A stretch of DNA of 64,000 nt. It comes from a virus. A program made the position numbers and the translations under genes. Location: IMG/VR virus record IMGVR_UViG_3300029787_005266, positions 1 to 64,000 of that record. One strand, 5' to 3'. The notes under the pieces are model-generated. The model was not told the origin of the DNA, searched no databases, and saw nothing but the letters and a program-made list of their open reading frames with translations. This document shows, in pieces, positions 34,795 through 43,302 of the stretch. Each line of letters begins with the position of its first letter. The first letter of the stretch is position 1.

Positions 34795-36393
34795 ATGGCA
34801 TACACAATCAACAAAACAGATGGAACAATACTCGCAGTAATACAGGACGGCCAATTAGACACAACCAGTTCTGTATCACTTCCTGGAAAATTATTTCAAA
34901 ATTATGGTGAAATAATAAACGAAAATTTAGTAAAACTTCTGGAAAATTCTGCATCTGGCACGGCACCTACAGCTCCATTGACAGGTGAATTATGGTATGA
35001 CAAGACTAATGCAAAATTAAAATTATATTCTGGCACAGAATTTATTAATATTGCCACAGCAGGAGGTGATGCTTTTACCATAGTTGGTGATGATTCAACA
35101 GGCACAGGTGTAAACATTGGTGAAACATTTCAATTTGCTGGAGGTAGTAATATAACAACTAGTGTGAGTGGAGACACTTTATCAATAGCCACAAGAGATC
35201 ATATTATAGTAAGTGAAATTTCAGCAACAGATTCAGCATCAATAAAAATTAATGATGTGTTGCAAGTGAATCAAATTGAATCTTCTGATTCAACTGGATT
35301 ACAAATCAATGACACATTGAATGTGAACACTATTGCATCAACAGACTCCACAGCAATTCAGATCAATGACACTTTAAATGTGTCTGGCACTGTGTCTGCG
35401 TCAACAATTCAAACAACAAATATTACACCTTCATTACTGAGTGAAGCAGTACAAATTAATTACATAGACACTGAAAAAATTTCCAGTTCATCATCTTCAG
35501 CAATTCAAGTGCAAGATGCTGTGAATATCAGTGGAGCATTGACTGTAAATGGGTCACTGGTCACAGATGAAGATTTTACTATTGCAGGAGACGGAGCCAC
35601 AGTGACAGGAATTAAAGACGAAGATGATATGTCTTCAAACAGTGCAACAAAACTGGCTACACAACAATCAATCAAAGCATATGTAGATAATGAAATAGGT
35701 GGCGGCACACTGGAGTTTAGTGATCTGTCTTCCAACACAGGATCTATTGTGACAAAAGATGAAGAGTTGGTATTTGCTGGAGGAAACAGCATAACCACAT
35801 CGGTAACGGCAGGATCTAACACAGTCAATATTGCATTAGATGATAATATTGTTGTAAATGAAATTTCATCGTCAGACTCAACTGCGGTACAGATAAATGA
35901 TACACTGAATGTAAACACAATATCATCATCTGACTCAACTGAAGTTACTGTTGAAGATGGATTGAATGTAAAAGGCACAGTTACAGCCACAGCTTTTAAA
36001 GGAGACGGATCAAATCTTACAGGAACTATATCTGTAACAAACGGTGCTAACAACAGAGTTGTTACTGCCGCAAGTACTTCGGCTTTGAATGCAGAATCAA
36101 ATTTTACATTTGACGGATCAACACTTGCTGTCACTGGAGCAATAACTGGCTCCACAACAATTACGGTACCAACGTTGGATGTAAATGTAATACAATCTAC
36201 AGATTCAACTGCTGTTCAAATAAACGAAGGCATAAATGTAAGTGGGGCCATTACAACATCAACAGGATTTACAGGAAATTTAACAGGTCAAGTAAATTCT
36301 ATCACAGTTGGATCAAATGCTACTGGCACAAGAACAGTTTCAAGCAGTACGCCATCAGGTGGATCTGACGGAGACATTTGGTATAGGGTGTAA
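34795..36393 (+). CDS. Tail fibre protein, MAYTINKTDG family, copy 1
   Basis: The 532-residue protein has an N-terminal module of about 85 residues (MAYTINKTDGTILAVIQDG … NENLVKLLENSA … GELWYDKTNAKLKLYSG) shared with the fibre genes at 37288 and 40429. It presumably docks the fibre to the baseplate. The shaft has many short repeats of the type SSDSTxxQINDTLNVN, the same as in the inverted gene at 31814, plus a coiled-coil-like ATQQSIKAYVDNEIG. The C-terminus ends SGGSDGDIWYRV. It is followed three bases later by the glycine-rich adhesin-like gene, as in fibre-adhesin pairs of T-even phages. Confidence 0.85.
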   Translation: MAYTINKTDGTILAVIQDGQLDTTSSVSLPGKLFQNYGEIINENLVKLLENSASGTAPTAPLTGELWYDKTNAKLKLYSGTEFINIATAGGDAFTIVGDDSTGTGVNIGETFQFAGGSNITTSVSGDTLSIATRDHIIVSEISATDSASIKINDVLQVNQIESSDSTGLQINDTLNVNTIASTDSTAIQINDTLNVSGTVSASTIQTTNITPSLLSEAVQINYIDTEKISSSSSSAIQVQDAVNISGALTVNGSLVTDEDFTIAGDGATVTGIKDEDDMSSNSATKLATQQSIKAYVDNEIGGGTLEFSDLSSNTGSIVTKDEELVFAGGNSITTSVTAGSNTVNIALDDNIVVNEISSSDSTAVQINDTLNVNTISSSDSTEVTVEDGLNVKGTVTATAFKGDGSNLTGTISVTNGANNRVVTAASTSALNAESNFTFDGSTLAVTGAITGSTTITVPTLDVNVIQSTDSTAVQINEGINVSGAITTSTGFTGNLTGQVNSITVGSNATGTRTVSSSTPSGGSDGDIWYRV

Positions 36394-36396
36394 CAT

Positions 36397-37254
36397 ATGA
36401 CATCAAAGTTATATGTTAAGAATGACGGAACAATCCACAACACAGAAGAAGTTTATGTAAAAAAGAACGGCAACTGGAAACGTGCTGGTCAAATTTTTGT
36501 TAAAGAAAGTGGAACTTGGGAACCACTATTTTCAAACTCAGGCAATGAAACATTCACCTCGGTTGGACAGCACACATTTCAAGTACCAGCTGGCATATAC
36601 TCACTCTCAGTAGTCATCCAAGGAGGTGGCGGCGGAGGTGGTGGTGGTAATGAAGGCGGTTCTGGTGGCGGTGGCGGTGGTGGTGGCGCCGGTGGAAACA
36701 TCACAGGAAGTATTTCTGTAAGACCATTTCAAGATTTGACAATTACAGTAGGAGGTGCAGGAGCAGGTGCTCCTACAGCTCGGAGAGGCGTACTTCCAGT
36801 ACCTCAAGGATCGGGAGGTGGTAATTCAAGGATTGTTACTCCACAAGGAACATATGTGGCAAGCGGAGGCGCTCGAGGAGCATCAGCTCTTACAGGATTT
36901 GCTCCTGGCATGTTTGGTGCCGGAGGTGCAGGAGGTACTACATCAGGTCCAACTGGACCAACATATACTACAGGAAATTCTGGCTCAAATGGTAGTGATA
37001 ATGGTGGTGACGGTGCAAGTCAAACAGGTGGTACAGGAGGAAGTTCTCCCAATTCATTAGGAGCAGGTGGAACTGCAGGTGGATCTGGAGGAGGTGATGT
37101 AAACACTGGAGATTCGTCGGGTAAAGATGCATCAGGAAATGGTGCAGGAGGCGGTGGAGCCGGTGCACGTGACCGAGATCCTATTGTTTACTCGTTTCAA
37201 TTTTGGTCAGGTGGCAATGGCACTGCTGGAAAAGTTACATTGTCCTGGAGTTAA
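36397..37254 (+). CDS. Glycine-rich adhesin-like tail protein
   Basis: The 285-residue protein begins with repeated YVKxxGxW segments (residues 4-45: YVKNDGT, YVKKNGNWKRAG, FVKESGTWEPL). A beta segment (FQVPAGIYSLSVVIQ) and a long glycine-rich part with several poly-Gly runs follow, separated by conserved strands (ITVGGAGAGAP, FGAGGAGG). Such polyglycine sandwiches form receptor-binding tips in T-even gp38 adhesins and in many fibre tips. It directly follows a long fibre gene, the gp37-gp38 order. Homology to T4-type gp38 is not established; glycine-rich tips arise repeatedly. Confidence 0.65.
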   Translation: MTSKLYVKNDGTIHNTEEVYVKKNGNWKRAGQIFVKESGTWEPLFSNSGNETFTSVGQHTFQVPAGIYSLSVVIQGGGGGGGGGNEGGSGGGGGGGGAGGNITGSISVRPFQDLTITVGGAGAGAPTARRGVLPVPQGSGGGNSRIVTPQGTYVASGGARGASALTGFAPGMFGAGGAGGTTSGPTGPTYTTGNSGSNGSDNGGDGASQTGGTGGSSPNSLGAGGTAGGSGGGDVNTGDSSGKDASGNGAGGGGAGARDRDPIVYSFQFWSGGNGTAGKVTLSWS

Positions 37255-37273
37255 TCACCGATGAAACAAAACA

Positions 37274-37281
37274 GTTAAATA
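37274..37281 (+). promoter_or_regulatory. Late-type box (one mismatch) before fibre gene 37288
   Basis: GTTAAATA, one mismatch from NATAAATA, ending six bases before the ATG at 37288. No Shine-Dalgarno sequence. Confidence 0.4.
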
Positions 37282-37287
37282 CATTAT

Positions 37288-39432
37288 ATGGCATACACAA
37301 TTAACAAGACTGATGGTACTATTATTGCACAAGTAGAAGATGGAGTATTGAACACTGATACCTCATTGCAACTGATTGGCAGAAATTATCAATCATACGG
37401 TGAGCCATTCAACGAAAATCTTGTAAAATTATTAGAAAATTCAGCAGGTACTTCAGCACCAAGTAATCCTATTAGAGGAGAATTATGGTATGATGTTACT
37501 AATTTACAACTTAAAGTTTATGATGGAAACAATTTTGTTGCCATAGGTGCAACACGCAATTCAGCCACTGCTCCAACTAATGGTGTAAGAACAGGAGATT
37601 TATGGAATCATATCACTAATGATCAGTTGTACTTGTATGATGGCACCAACTGGGATCTGATTGGACCAATTTACAAAGCAGGTGATGGCAAGTCAGGATG
37701 GTTAGTGGATGAAGAAAATTTATCAGGAGGTGGCACAGCAAATGTTGTAGGTCTATATCAAGATGGCACACGAGTAGGAATATTATCAGCAACTGAAAGA
37801 ACATTGGCATCAACACCAACAGGATTCGATTCTGCTACAATTAAAAAAGGATTAACATTTTACACTGACACAGATTCAACAACATTCAGATTGAATGGCA
37901 CAGCTCAGAATGCATTAGAACTTGGTGGCACACCGGCCGCAAATTATATTAACACTACAGACAATTCAACCATGAGTGGTACACTGTCAATTACAAATTC
38001 TCAAGGACTATCATTTGGACCATCAAGTGAAGGTCAATTGTTTATAGATTCAAACAATGTCATACTACAGAATAATAATTTTGATTCTATATTCTTTAGA
38101 ATCAATCAATCATCAGTATTAGTAAATGCTGTAGAAATTACAAATGCCGCAGATTTAAGAGTGTATGGAAACTTACAAGTGGATGGTAACTTAGTGACCA
38201 CTGGATCATCATCGTCGTTTGCTGATTCTAAATTAGTAGTAAATGACCAATCACCTAGAGCATCTAACCAAAATGCTGGACTTGATATAGAAGGCGGCAG
38301 TGCAGGCACAGATGTCACATTACTTGTCACAGGTTCAGATGGTGGATACTTGGAGTCATCATCAGGTTTATCTGTTGCAACAGGCAAAGCATTCAGTGTA
38401 AACGGAACATCTGTTTTGAATGCCACAACTTTAGGATCAGCTGTAGTATCATCGTCTTTGACACAAGTTGGAGATTTATCAGTAGGAAACATAGTGAATG
38501 GATTTGGACCAATCAACAACAAAGGTAATGATGTACAAACCACAGGTGTAACAAGTAACAGTGACATTATTGTTGAAGCCAGTTCATCAGATTCAACAGT
38601 CAAATGCACAATCACAGCAGTGAATGGAAATATTTTATCCCAAGGCACAGTGACAGGAACTAACGGAGTGATAGGTGGGAATACAACAATTAGTGGAAAC
38701 GCAATAATAAATTCAAGTGGCGGAATAGACTTTGACGATGAAAATTTATCAACTTCTGGAACTATTACTGGAGCATCATTTACAGGAACTACTGTTGATA
38801 CTTCAATATTAAAAAGTACAGACTCTACATTAATCACAGTTCAAGATGGCATGAGTATAGAAGGCGACCTTGTAGTGGAATCAATAAGTTCAGATGATTC
38901 AACATTTATTACAATCAACAGTGGAATTGAATTAGGTGGGCCGATCAGAGCAAACGATTCAGGCGCTGTGCAAATTGATGAAGGATTAAGAGTCTCGGGA
39001 GCATTGACAGTTTTAGACAATATAACGATTGCAGGAACAACAACAGTAAGTCAAGTTTTAGATGAAGATGATTTTTCATCCGATGCCAATGATGCATTGG
39101 CCACACAACAATCGATAAAGGCATATGTGGCAACACAGATTGCGGCAATTTCAACAGATTTATTTTTCTCTTTGAATACAACAGGATTATCAAACACAGA
39201 CATAGCATCACTTTTGGACACATTGGCTCCATCAGCGGCAACAGGCACTAAAGCAAGAATAGCTGGTGTAAGTATCACTGCTTCTTCATCTTCATCATCC
39301 AACTATGTAGCGGCAATTGGTGATTCAAGAAATTCAGTATCAACGTCCACAAGCACTACACTGAACCACACAAGAAATAATGACTTACTATTCACACGTG
39401 GTGGCTCCAACTGGGCATACACTTCAGGTTAA
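37288..39432 (+). CDS. Tail fibre protein, MAYTINKTDG family, copy 2
   Basis: At 714 residues this is the longest of the three paralogous fibres. The shared N-terminal module (MAYTINKTDGTIIAQVEDG, YQSYGEPFNENLVKLLEN, GELWYDVTNLQLKVYDG) is followed by a second related unit (RTGDLWNHITNDQLYLYDGT). Then come a fibre shaft with a VVNDQSPRASNQNAGLDIEGG segment, short SSDDSTFITINSG repeats, an ATQQSIKAYVATQIA coiled coil and a C-terminal Ser-rich domain. The C-terminal domain differs from the other two copies, which is expected for receptor-binding tips. It is followed three bases later by the oxygenase gene. Confidence 0.85.
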   Translation: MAYTINKTDGTIIAQVEDGVLNTDTSLQLIGRNYQSYGEPFNENLVKLLENSAGTSAPSNPIRGELWYDVTNLQLKVYDGNNFVAIGATRNSATAPTNGVRTGDLWNHITNDQLYLYDGTNWDLIGPIYKAGDGKSGWLVDEENLSGGGTANVVGLYQDGTRVGILSATERTLASTPTGFDSATIKKGLTFYTDTDSTTFRLNGTAQNALELGGTPAANYINTTDNSTMSGTLSITNSQGLSFGPSSEGQLFIDSNNVILQNNNFDSIFFRINQSSVLVNAVEITNAADLRVYGNLQVDGNLVTTGSSSSFADSKLVVNDQSPRASNQNAGLDIEGGSAGTDVTLLVTGSDGGYLESSSGLSVATGKAFSVNGTSVLNATTLGSAVVSSSLTQVGDLSVGNIVNGFGPINNKGNDVQTTGVTSNSDIIVEASSSDSTVKCTITAVNGNILSQGTVTGTNGVIGGNTTISGNAIINSSGGIDFDDENLSTSGTITGASFTGTTVDTSILKSTDSTLITVQDGMSIEGDLVVESISSDDSTFITINSGIELGGPIRANDSGAVQIDEGLRVSGALTVLDNITIAGTTTVSQVLDEDDFSSDANDALATQQSIKAYVATQIAAISTDLFFSLNTTGLSNTDIASLLDTLAPSAATGTKARIAGVSITASSSSSSNYVAAIGDSRNSVSTSTSTTLNHTRNNDLLFTRGGSNWAYTSG

Positions 39433-39435
39433 CAA

Positions 39436-39930
39436 ATGCCTATTCAGGCTCCTACACTTATTGAAAATTATTTAGGTAATGCTGAACATATCCTTGATCA
39501 TGCAATACAGCATGGAGATTTTACAAGGCGTGAAAAAGGCAAACGCAAATATCATCAGGCAAAACCTGGTGGTCCAATCAGCAAATTTTCTTCTTGGTTT
39601 ATTCATGTGCATGATTCATTTGCTGATGTAATATTTGAAACAATCCCACATGATCGCAAACATTGTACACAATTGGTATTGAACAAATATGATCCTGGAG
39701 ATTATCTAGTAAAACACTGTGACGCACAAGGTTTATATTGGAAGTTTAAATTAGTGTATTTGACTGCTGGAGAACCACATTTTTGTTGGTATGATGAGCA
39801 TGATAATCAACATTTCATACAGGAAAAAGTAGGCAGTATGCTGGATATGGATATTGGACTGTATCATGAAGTTACAATGATTGGTGATCATGAGCCAACA
39901 AAGTATAGCCTCTGTCTTTTATACGAATAA
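39436..39930 (+). CDS. 2-oxoglutarate/Fe(II) oxygenase-like protein
   Basis: The 164-residue protein has a double-stranded beta-helix pattern with the metal triad H94-x-D96 (VKHCDAQG) and H144 (LYHEVT). K156 in KYSLCLLY takes the place of the usual 2OG-binding Arg of the RxS motif. Family members hydroxylate proteins, nucleobases or small molecules using 2-oxoglutarate and O2. Its position inside the tail-fibre block, three bases after a fibre gene, suggests that it modifies fibre side chains or is a fibre-associated factor; that is inference. The Lys for Arg change is tolerated in some subfamilies. Confidence 0.75.
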   Translation: MPIQAPTLIENYLGNAEHILDHAIQHGDFTRREKGKRKYHQAKPGGPISKFSSWFIHVHDSFADVIFETIPHDRKHCTQLVLNKYDPGDYLVKHCDAQGLYWKFKLVYLTAGEPHFCWYDEHDNQHFIQEKVGSMLDMDIGLYHEVTMIGDHEPTKYSLCLLYE

Positions 39931-39933
39931 ATA
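39926..39933 (+). promoter_or_regulatory. Late promoter box (AATAAATA)
   Basis: AATAAATA overlaps the end of the oxygenase gene and ends eight bases before the ATG at 39942. Confidence 0.5.
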
Positions 39934-39941
39934 ACAGCACA

Positions 39942-40400
39942 ATGGCCAAGCAACAAATGACATTAATGTTCAATGCAAAAACAGGCATTCTGTTAGGTGA
40001 AAAACCTACAGATAATGACGTATTAGATCTAAGTAAATTCAAATTTAAAGATGTTGAAATAGATCCTATACTGGATTTTTATGATGGAGACTATGACACT
40101 GGATCAGTCAAAGCCTGTGATGAGAAACCCATGCTGAATGAATCAATTGTAAATGCACAAACCACTGAAAATATTGAAACAAAATATCCTTTGCACAAAC
40201 AATTAAACATAATGATGGACATGTTAGACAAAAGTGATATGCCTAACACTTCTGAATTTGCAGACATGATGACACATATCAAGGATGTAGTAGAAGCAAG
40301 TAAACTTAAAAAGAAGACTTACTTAGAGTCAGATGCTTATCATTATGAAACAGAAGAAGAAGCAAAGGAAAAGGCAAAGAAAGCGGTTGATTTCGACTAA
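39942..40400 (+). CDS. Hypothetical protein in the tail-fibre block
   Basis: The 152-residue, acidic protein has no motif I can name. The N-terminal half (MFNAKTGILLGEKPTDNDVL) may be a small beta structure. Residues 85-120 look helical (PLHKQLNIMMDMLDKSD, FADMMTHIKDVVEASKL). The C-terminus is highly charged and probably a helical tail (ETEEEAKEKAKKAVDFD). A late box lies directly upstream and the next gene is a fibre, so a fibre assembly chaperone or minor virion protein is possible, but nothing in the sequence proves it. Confidence 0.6.
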   Translation: MAKQQMTLMFNAKTGILLGEKPTDNDVLDLSKFKFKDVEIDPILDFYDGDYDTGSVKACDEKPMLNESIVNAQTTENIETKYPLHKQLNIMMDMLDKSDMPNTSEFADMMTHIKDVVEASKLKKKTYLESDAYHYETEEEAKEKAKKAVDFD

Positions 40401-40410
40401 AAATCGAATG

Positions 40411-40418
40411 TATAAATA
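40411..40418 (+). promoter_or_regulatory. Late promoter box (TATAAATA) before fibre gene 40429
   Basis: Perfect TATAAATA in the 28-base gap. It ends ten bases before the ATG at 40429, giving a predicted leader of about five bases and no Shine-Dalgarno sequence. Confidence 0.65.
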
Positions 40419-40428
40419 TTAATAGATC

Positions 40429-41976
40429 ATGGCATATACAATTAATAAAACAGACGGATCAGTACTAGCTACAATAGCAGATGGTACTTTAGATACCTCA
40501 ACCAGTTTACAACTCATAGGAAAAAACTATGCAGGTTACGGTGAAATCCTAAATGAAAATACAGTAAAGTTATTAGAAAATTTTGCAAACTCATCGGCAC
40601 CAACAAATCCTTTAACTGGACAAATGTATTACAACACTGCCACAGCACAGGTTGAAGTTTATAATGGAACAGCGTTCAAGGCAGTATCAGGAGCAATTAT
40701 TTCTTCCACATCACCTACAACAGGATCACAAGGTGACTTATGGTATGATTCAGTCAACGGACAAGTTTATGTGTATTCAGGCACTGCTTGGGTATTGGTT
40801 GGACCACAAGCAACAGCAGGATCAGGAACATCAGGAGCCATTGTTAAATCAATTACTGATACTACTGGTACCGACAGAATTGTTACACAATTGGTTGTAT
40901 CAGATTCAATTGTTGCAATGGCATCATCTGTTGAATTTACACCACAGATTGCTGTATCAGGATATGCTACAATTAAAAAAGGACTTACATTAGGAACACA
41001 AATTACAAGCAACAAGTTCCAAGGCACAGCAACTGACTCAGATGCATTAGGTGGAGTTGTTGCCGCAAACTATTTTAGATCAGATGCTTCAGACACAACC
41101 ACAGGCACAGTAACTATAGCTTCTGACTCACCTTTGATTATAGGGGCAGATGGAGATTTAACAGTAACACAATCTGGATCAAACACAACTTTCAAAAATG
41201 TTACCACAGATGGAAATATTATTTTCAATGTAAATGATGGCGGAGTCGACACAGCAGTATTGACACTGACTGGATCAGATGCATCAGCAACAGTAACCAA
41301 CTTAACTATTTCAGGCGATTTGACTGTGAGTGGCACAACAACCACATTGAATACAACAAACATGGTGGTTGAAGATCCACTAATGATACTAAACAAAAAC
41401 GCGGCATCAATCAGTGATAGAGATATTGGTCTTGTGTTTGATAGAGGTATTAACCAAAATGTTGCCTTTATTTGGGATGAGTCTGCAGATGAATTTGCAC
41501 TTGTAACAACAAATGAAGACGGTACAACAGCAGGTGCTGTTAGTATTGTTGGCTATGCCACTTTACATGCAACATCCACTGCCGCACAATATTCTGACCT
41601 TGCTGAGCGTTATGAAGCAGACTCAGTAATGGAGCCAGGAGATGTTGTAAAAATTGGCGGTGAAAAAGAAATTACAAAAACAGTATCAGCAAATGATACA
41701 GATGTGTTTGGTGTTATATCAACTGATCCAGCATACAAAATGAATGAGGATGCTGGTAACAACGACACACATCCACACGTTGCACTTACAGGTCGTGTAC
41801 CATGTAAAGTAATAGGTGCTGTAACAAAAGGTGAAAGATTAGTTTCGTCGGATACAACAGGGGTTGCAATAGTGGCAACTGGTGATTATAATATGCAAAG
41901 TGTAATTGGACGTGCTTTAGAAACAAGCACTGATGATGGTGTTAAAACAATAGAAGTTGTGGTAGGTAAAAATTAA
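40429..41976 (+). CDS. Tail fibre protein, MAYTINKTDG family, copy 3
   Basis: The 515-residue protein has the N-terminal module shared with 34795 and 37288 (MAYTINKTDGSVLATIADG, NENTVKLLENFA, GQMYYNTATAQVEVYNG) plus the extra GDLWYDSVNGQVYVYSG unit found in copy 2. The C-terminal domain (AQYSDLAERYEADSVMEPG, ALTGRVPCKVIG, IEVVVGKN) is clearly paralogous to that of the inverted fibre at 31814. The two termini thus come from different fibre families, which points to modular exchange. It overlaps the next ATG by one base (TAATG). Confidence 0.85.
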   Translation: MAYTINKTDGSVLATIADGTLDTSTSLQLIGKNYAGYGEILNENTVKLLENFANSSAPTNPLTGQMYYNTATAQVEVYNGTAFKAVSGAIISSTSPTTGSQGDLWYDSVNGQVYVYSGTAWVLVGPQATAGSGTSGAIVKSITDTTGTDRIVTQLVVSDSIVAMASSVEFTPQIAVSGYATIKKGLTLGTQITSNKFQGTATDSDALGGVVAANYFRSDASDTTTGTVTIASDSPLIIGADGDLTVTQSGSNTTFKNVTTDGNIIFNVNDGGVDTAVLTLTGSDASATVTNLTISGDLTVSGTTTTLNTTNMVVEDPLMILNKNAASISDRDIGLVFDRGINQNVAFIWDESADEFALVTTNEDGTTAGAVSIVGYATLHATSTAAQYSDLAERYEADSVMEPGDVVKIGGEKEITKTVSANDTDVFGVISTDPAYKMNEDAGNNDTHPHVALTGRVPCKVIGAVTKGERLVSSDTTGVAIVATGDYNMQSVIGRALETSTDDGVKTIEVVVGKN

Positions 41977-42968
41977 TGGGTTATACAGCTGGTGATACTA
42001 TACTAGATAATGAGTACAATGATTTTGCCAATGATGCAAGTAATAACATTAACGCAATTTGGGGTGCCAGTACTGGCAACAAAGGATACGGCCAAACAAA
42101 CACTATATCGGCTGTTAGTGCCGGCAATGCCATTACAGCGGCACAATGGAACACTCTACAAGACAGATTAAAATCAATTGCAGATCACCAAGGTACAACT
42201 ATTAACAATGCGGCTGGATCACTTTCAGGTGGAGATACAGTTGAAATTTTAGCCAATTTTGGTGCTGATATAACCACAGTCACAAACGCAAGATACACAG
42301 TGGCAGGAGCCAATGTTACAGCATCATCCAACCCTAACTCAATTAACAGATCATACACAGGAGATTGGACTACAAACACTATACATGAATGCAAATTTAC
42401 TTTTGCATCATCTGATGCGGCAAGATACTTTTTCAATGCAGGTGGATCAATCACTCATGTATGGAATTTGTCTGGAAGTACAACATCAGACAAGTCCTCT
42501 GAGTGGGTAGACTTATTCAACACTAAAGCGGCCACATTCACTTTGGCGGGCGCCACTGATGGATTGAGTGGATCAGGATCACAGAATACAAATGCTAACG
42601 ATGGATTTTGGAATACAAACTTGACCAATGGTGGATCCTATGTGGTAATTCAAAAAATGTTTGCTGACTCATCACCATACACATCAAACTATGTGCAATG
42701 GGAAGTAAAAATATCAGGCACATCAGGATCACTAGGCGGTAAAGGCGAAGTGGTTACAATCAAAGCCACAGCTAAAGACGATGCGGCTGATTCAAGTGAT
42801 GAAGGACAAGGACCACAGGATGCCGCTGATGCGGCTCAAACAGCACTTGATGTTGTGGACGGCACACTGACATCATCATGGACATTTAATAAACCAAATA
42901 CTAACCAATTGAACAACGATGCTATAGGCACAATTACAGCGGCTGAAGTATCTCAAACTCAAGCATAA
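41976..42968 (+). CDS. Virion structural protein, tail-associated
   Basis: The 330-residue protein starts MGYTAGDTILDNEYNDFAN and has a helical ITAAQWNTLQDRLKSIADHQ segment, then a beta-rich region (FASSDAARYFFNAGGSITHV, WVDLFNTKAATFTLAG, YVVIQKMFADSSPYTSNYVQ). The middle part resembles structural proteins of marine myoviruses found after fibre genes. The start overlaps the stop of the fibre gene and AGGTAA lies upstream, so it is read from the same late message. It is the last gene of the structural block. Confidence 0.6.
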   Translation: MGYTAGDTILDNEYNDFANDASNNINAIWGASTGNKGYGQTNTISAVSAGNAITAAQWNTLQDRLKSIADHQGTTINNAAGSLSGGDTVEILANFGADITTVTNARYTVAGANVTASSNPNSINRSYTGDWTTNTIHECKFTFASSDAARYFFNAGGSITHVWNLSGSTTSDKSSEWVDLFNTKAATFTLAGATDGLSGSGSQNTNANDGFWNTNLTNGGSYVVIQKMFADSSPYTSNYVQWEVKISGTSGSLGGKGEVVTIKATAKDDAADSSDEGQGPQDAADAAQTALDVVDGTLTSSWTFNKPNTNQLNNDAIGTITAAEVSQTQA

Positions 42969-42986
42969 TCACATTTATAATTCTTA

Positions 42987-43015
42987 TTGATTTTTTGGCA
43001 TAAACTTATTATAAT
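42987..43015 (+). promoter_or_regulatory. Sigma70-type promoter of the accessory operon
   Basis: TTGATT (42987-42992), 17-base spacer, perfect TATAAT (43010-43015), ending five bases before the ATG at 43021. The -10 lies inside an 18-base perfect palindrome (43003-43020). No late box is present, so this operon is probably read by host-type polymerase, unlike the late genes before it. Confidence 0.65.
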
Positions 43016-43020
43016 AAGTT
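43003..43020. repeat. 18-base perfect palindrome over the -10 box
   Basis: AACTTATTATAATAAGTT reads the same on both strands and ends directly at the ATG. It could be an operator or simply an AT-rich promoter. It shares the core TATTATAATA with the palindrome at 63897-63910. Confidence 0.6.
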
Positions 43021-43302
43021 ATGAGTTCGAAACAAAGATTTGCACTAAAACGTGATCTCTTATTGTTACAGCAACGAGTCAAATCACAAGAGGTGTTTGT
43101 GTATAATGGTTGCATGTTCAGGGCCGATGCCGTGACAGTGGCCTATGCACAGACAGTGAAAGATGATGCAGTTATCATAGATATAAATCAAACACCTTGC
43201 AGAATTGAAAACGCAGACGATTTTCGACGTACTCTACAACTTAAACACAACGAAATATTAAATGAGTATGAAAAAGAGTATCAAGAAATCACATTACGAT
43301 AA
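43021..43302 (+). CDS. Small hypothetical protein, first of the accessory operon
   Basis: The 93-residue protein has a basic helical start (MSSKQRFALKRDLLLLQQRV), a beta-like core with VFVYNGCMFRADAVTVAYAQ, and an acidic C-terminal helix. No known domain is recognised. The promoter ends five bases before its ATG. The next gene starts inside its last codons at 43262, so the two are coupled. Its position suggests an early expressed factor; the function is unknown. Confidence 0.6.
   Translation: MSSKQRFALKRDLLLLQQRVKSQEVFVYNGCMFRADAVTVAYAQTVKDDAVIIDINQTPCRIENADDFRRTLQLKHNEILNEYEKEYQEITLR

Noticed and set aside
35505-36155. 216-residue minus-strand frame within fibre copy 1
   Set aside because: Same reason: antisense shadow of the repeat-rich shaft.
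36620-37180. Tandem GGT/GGC-rich DNA as a possible non-coding repeat array
   Set aside because: It is the coding DNA of poly-Gly runs in one intact frame.
38106-38837. 243-residue minus-strand frame within fibre copy 2
   Set aside because: Shadow of a Ser/Thr-rich fibre; no homology-like motif, no ribosome site, and the plus frame is clearly coding.
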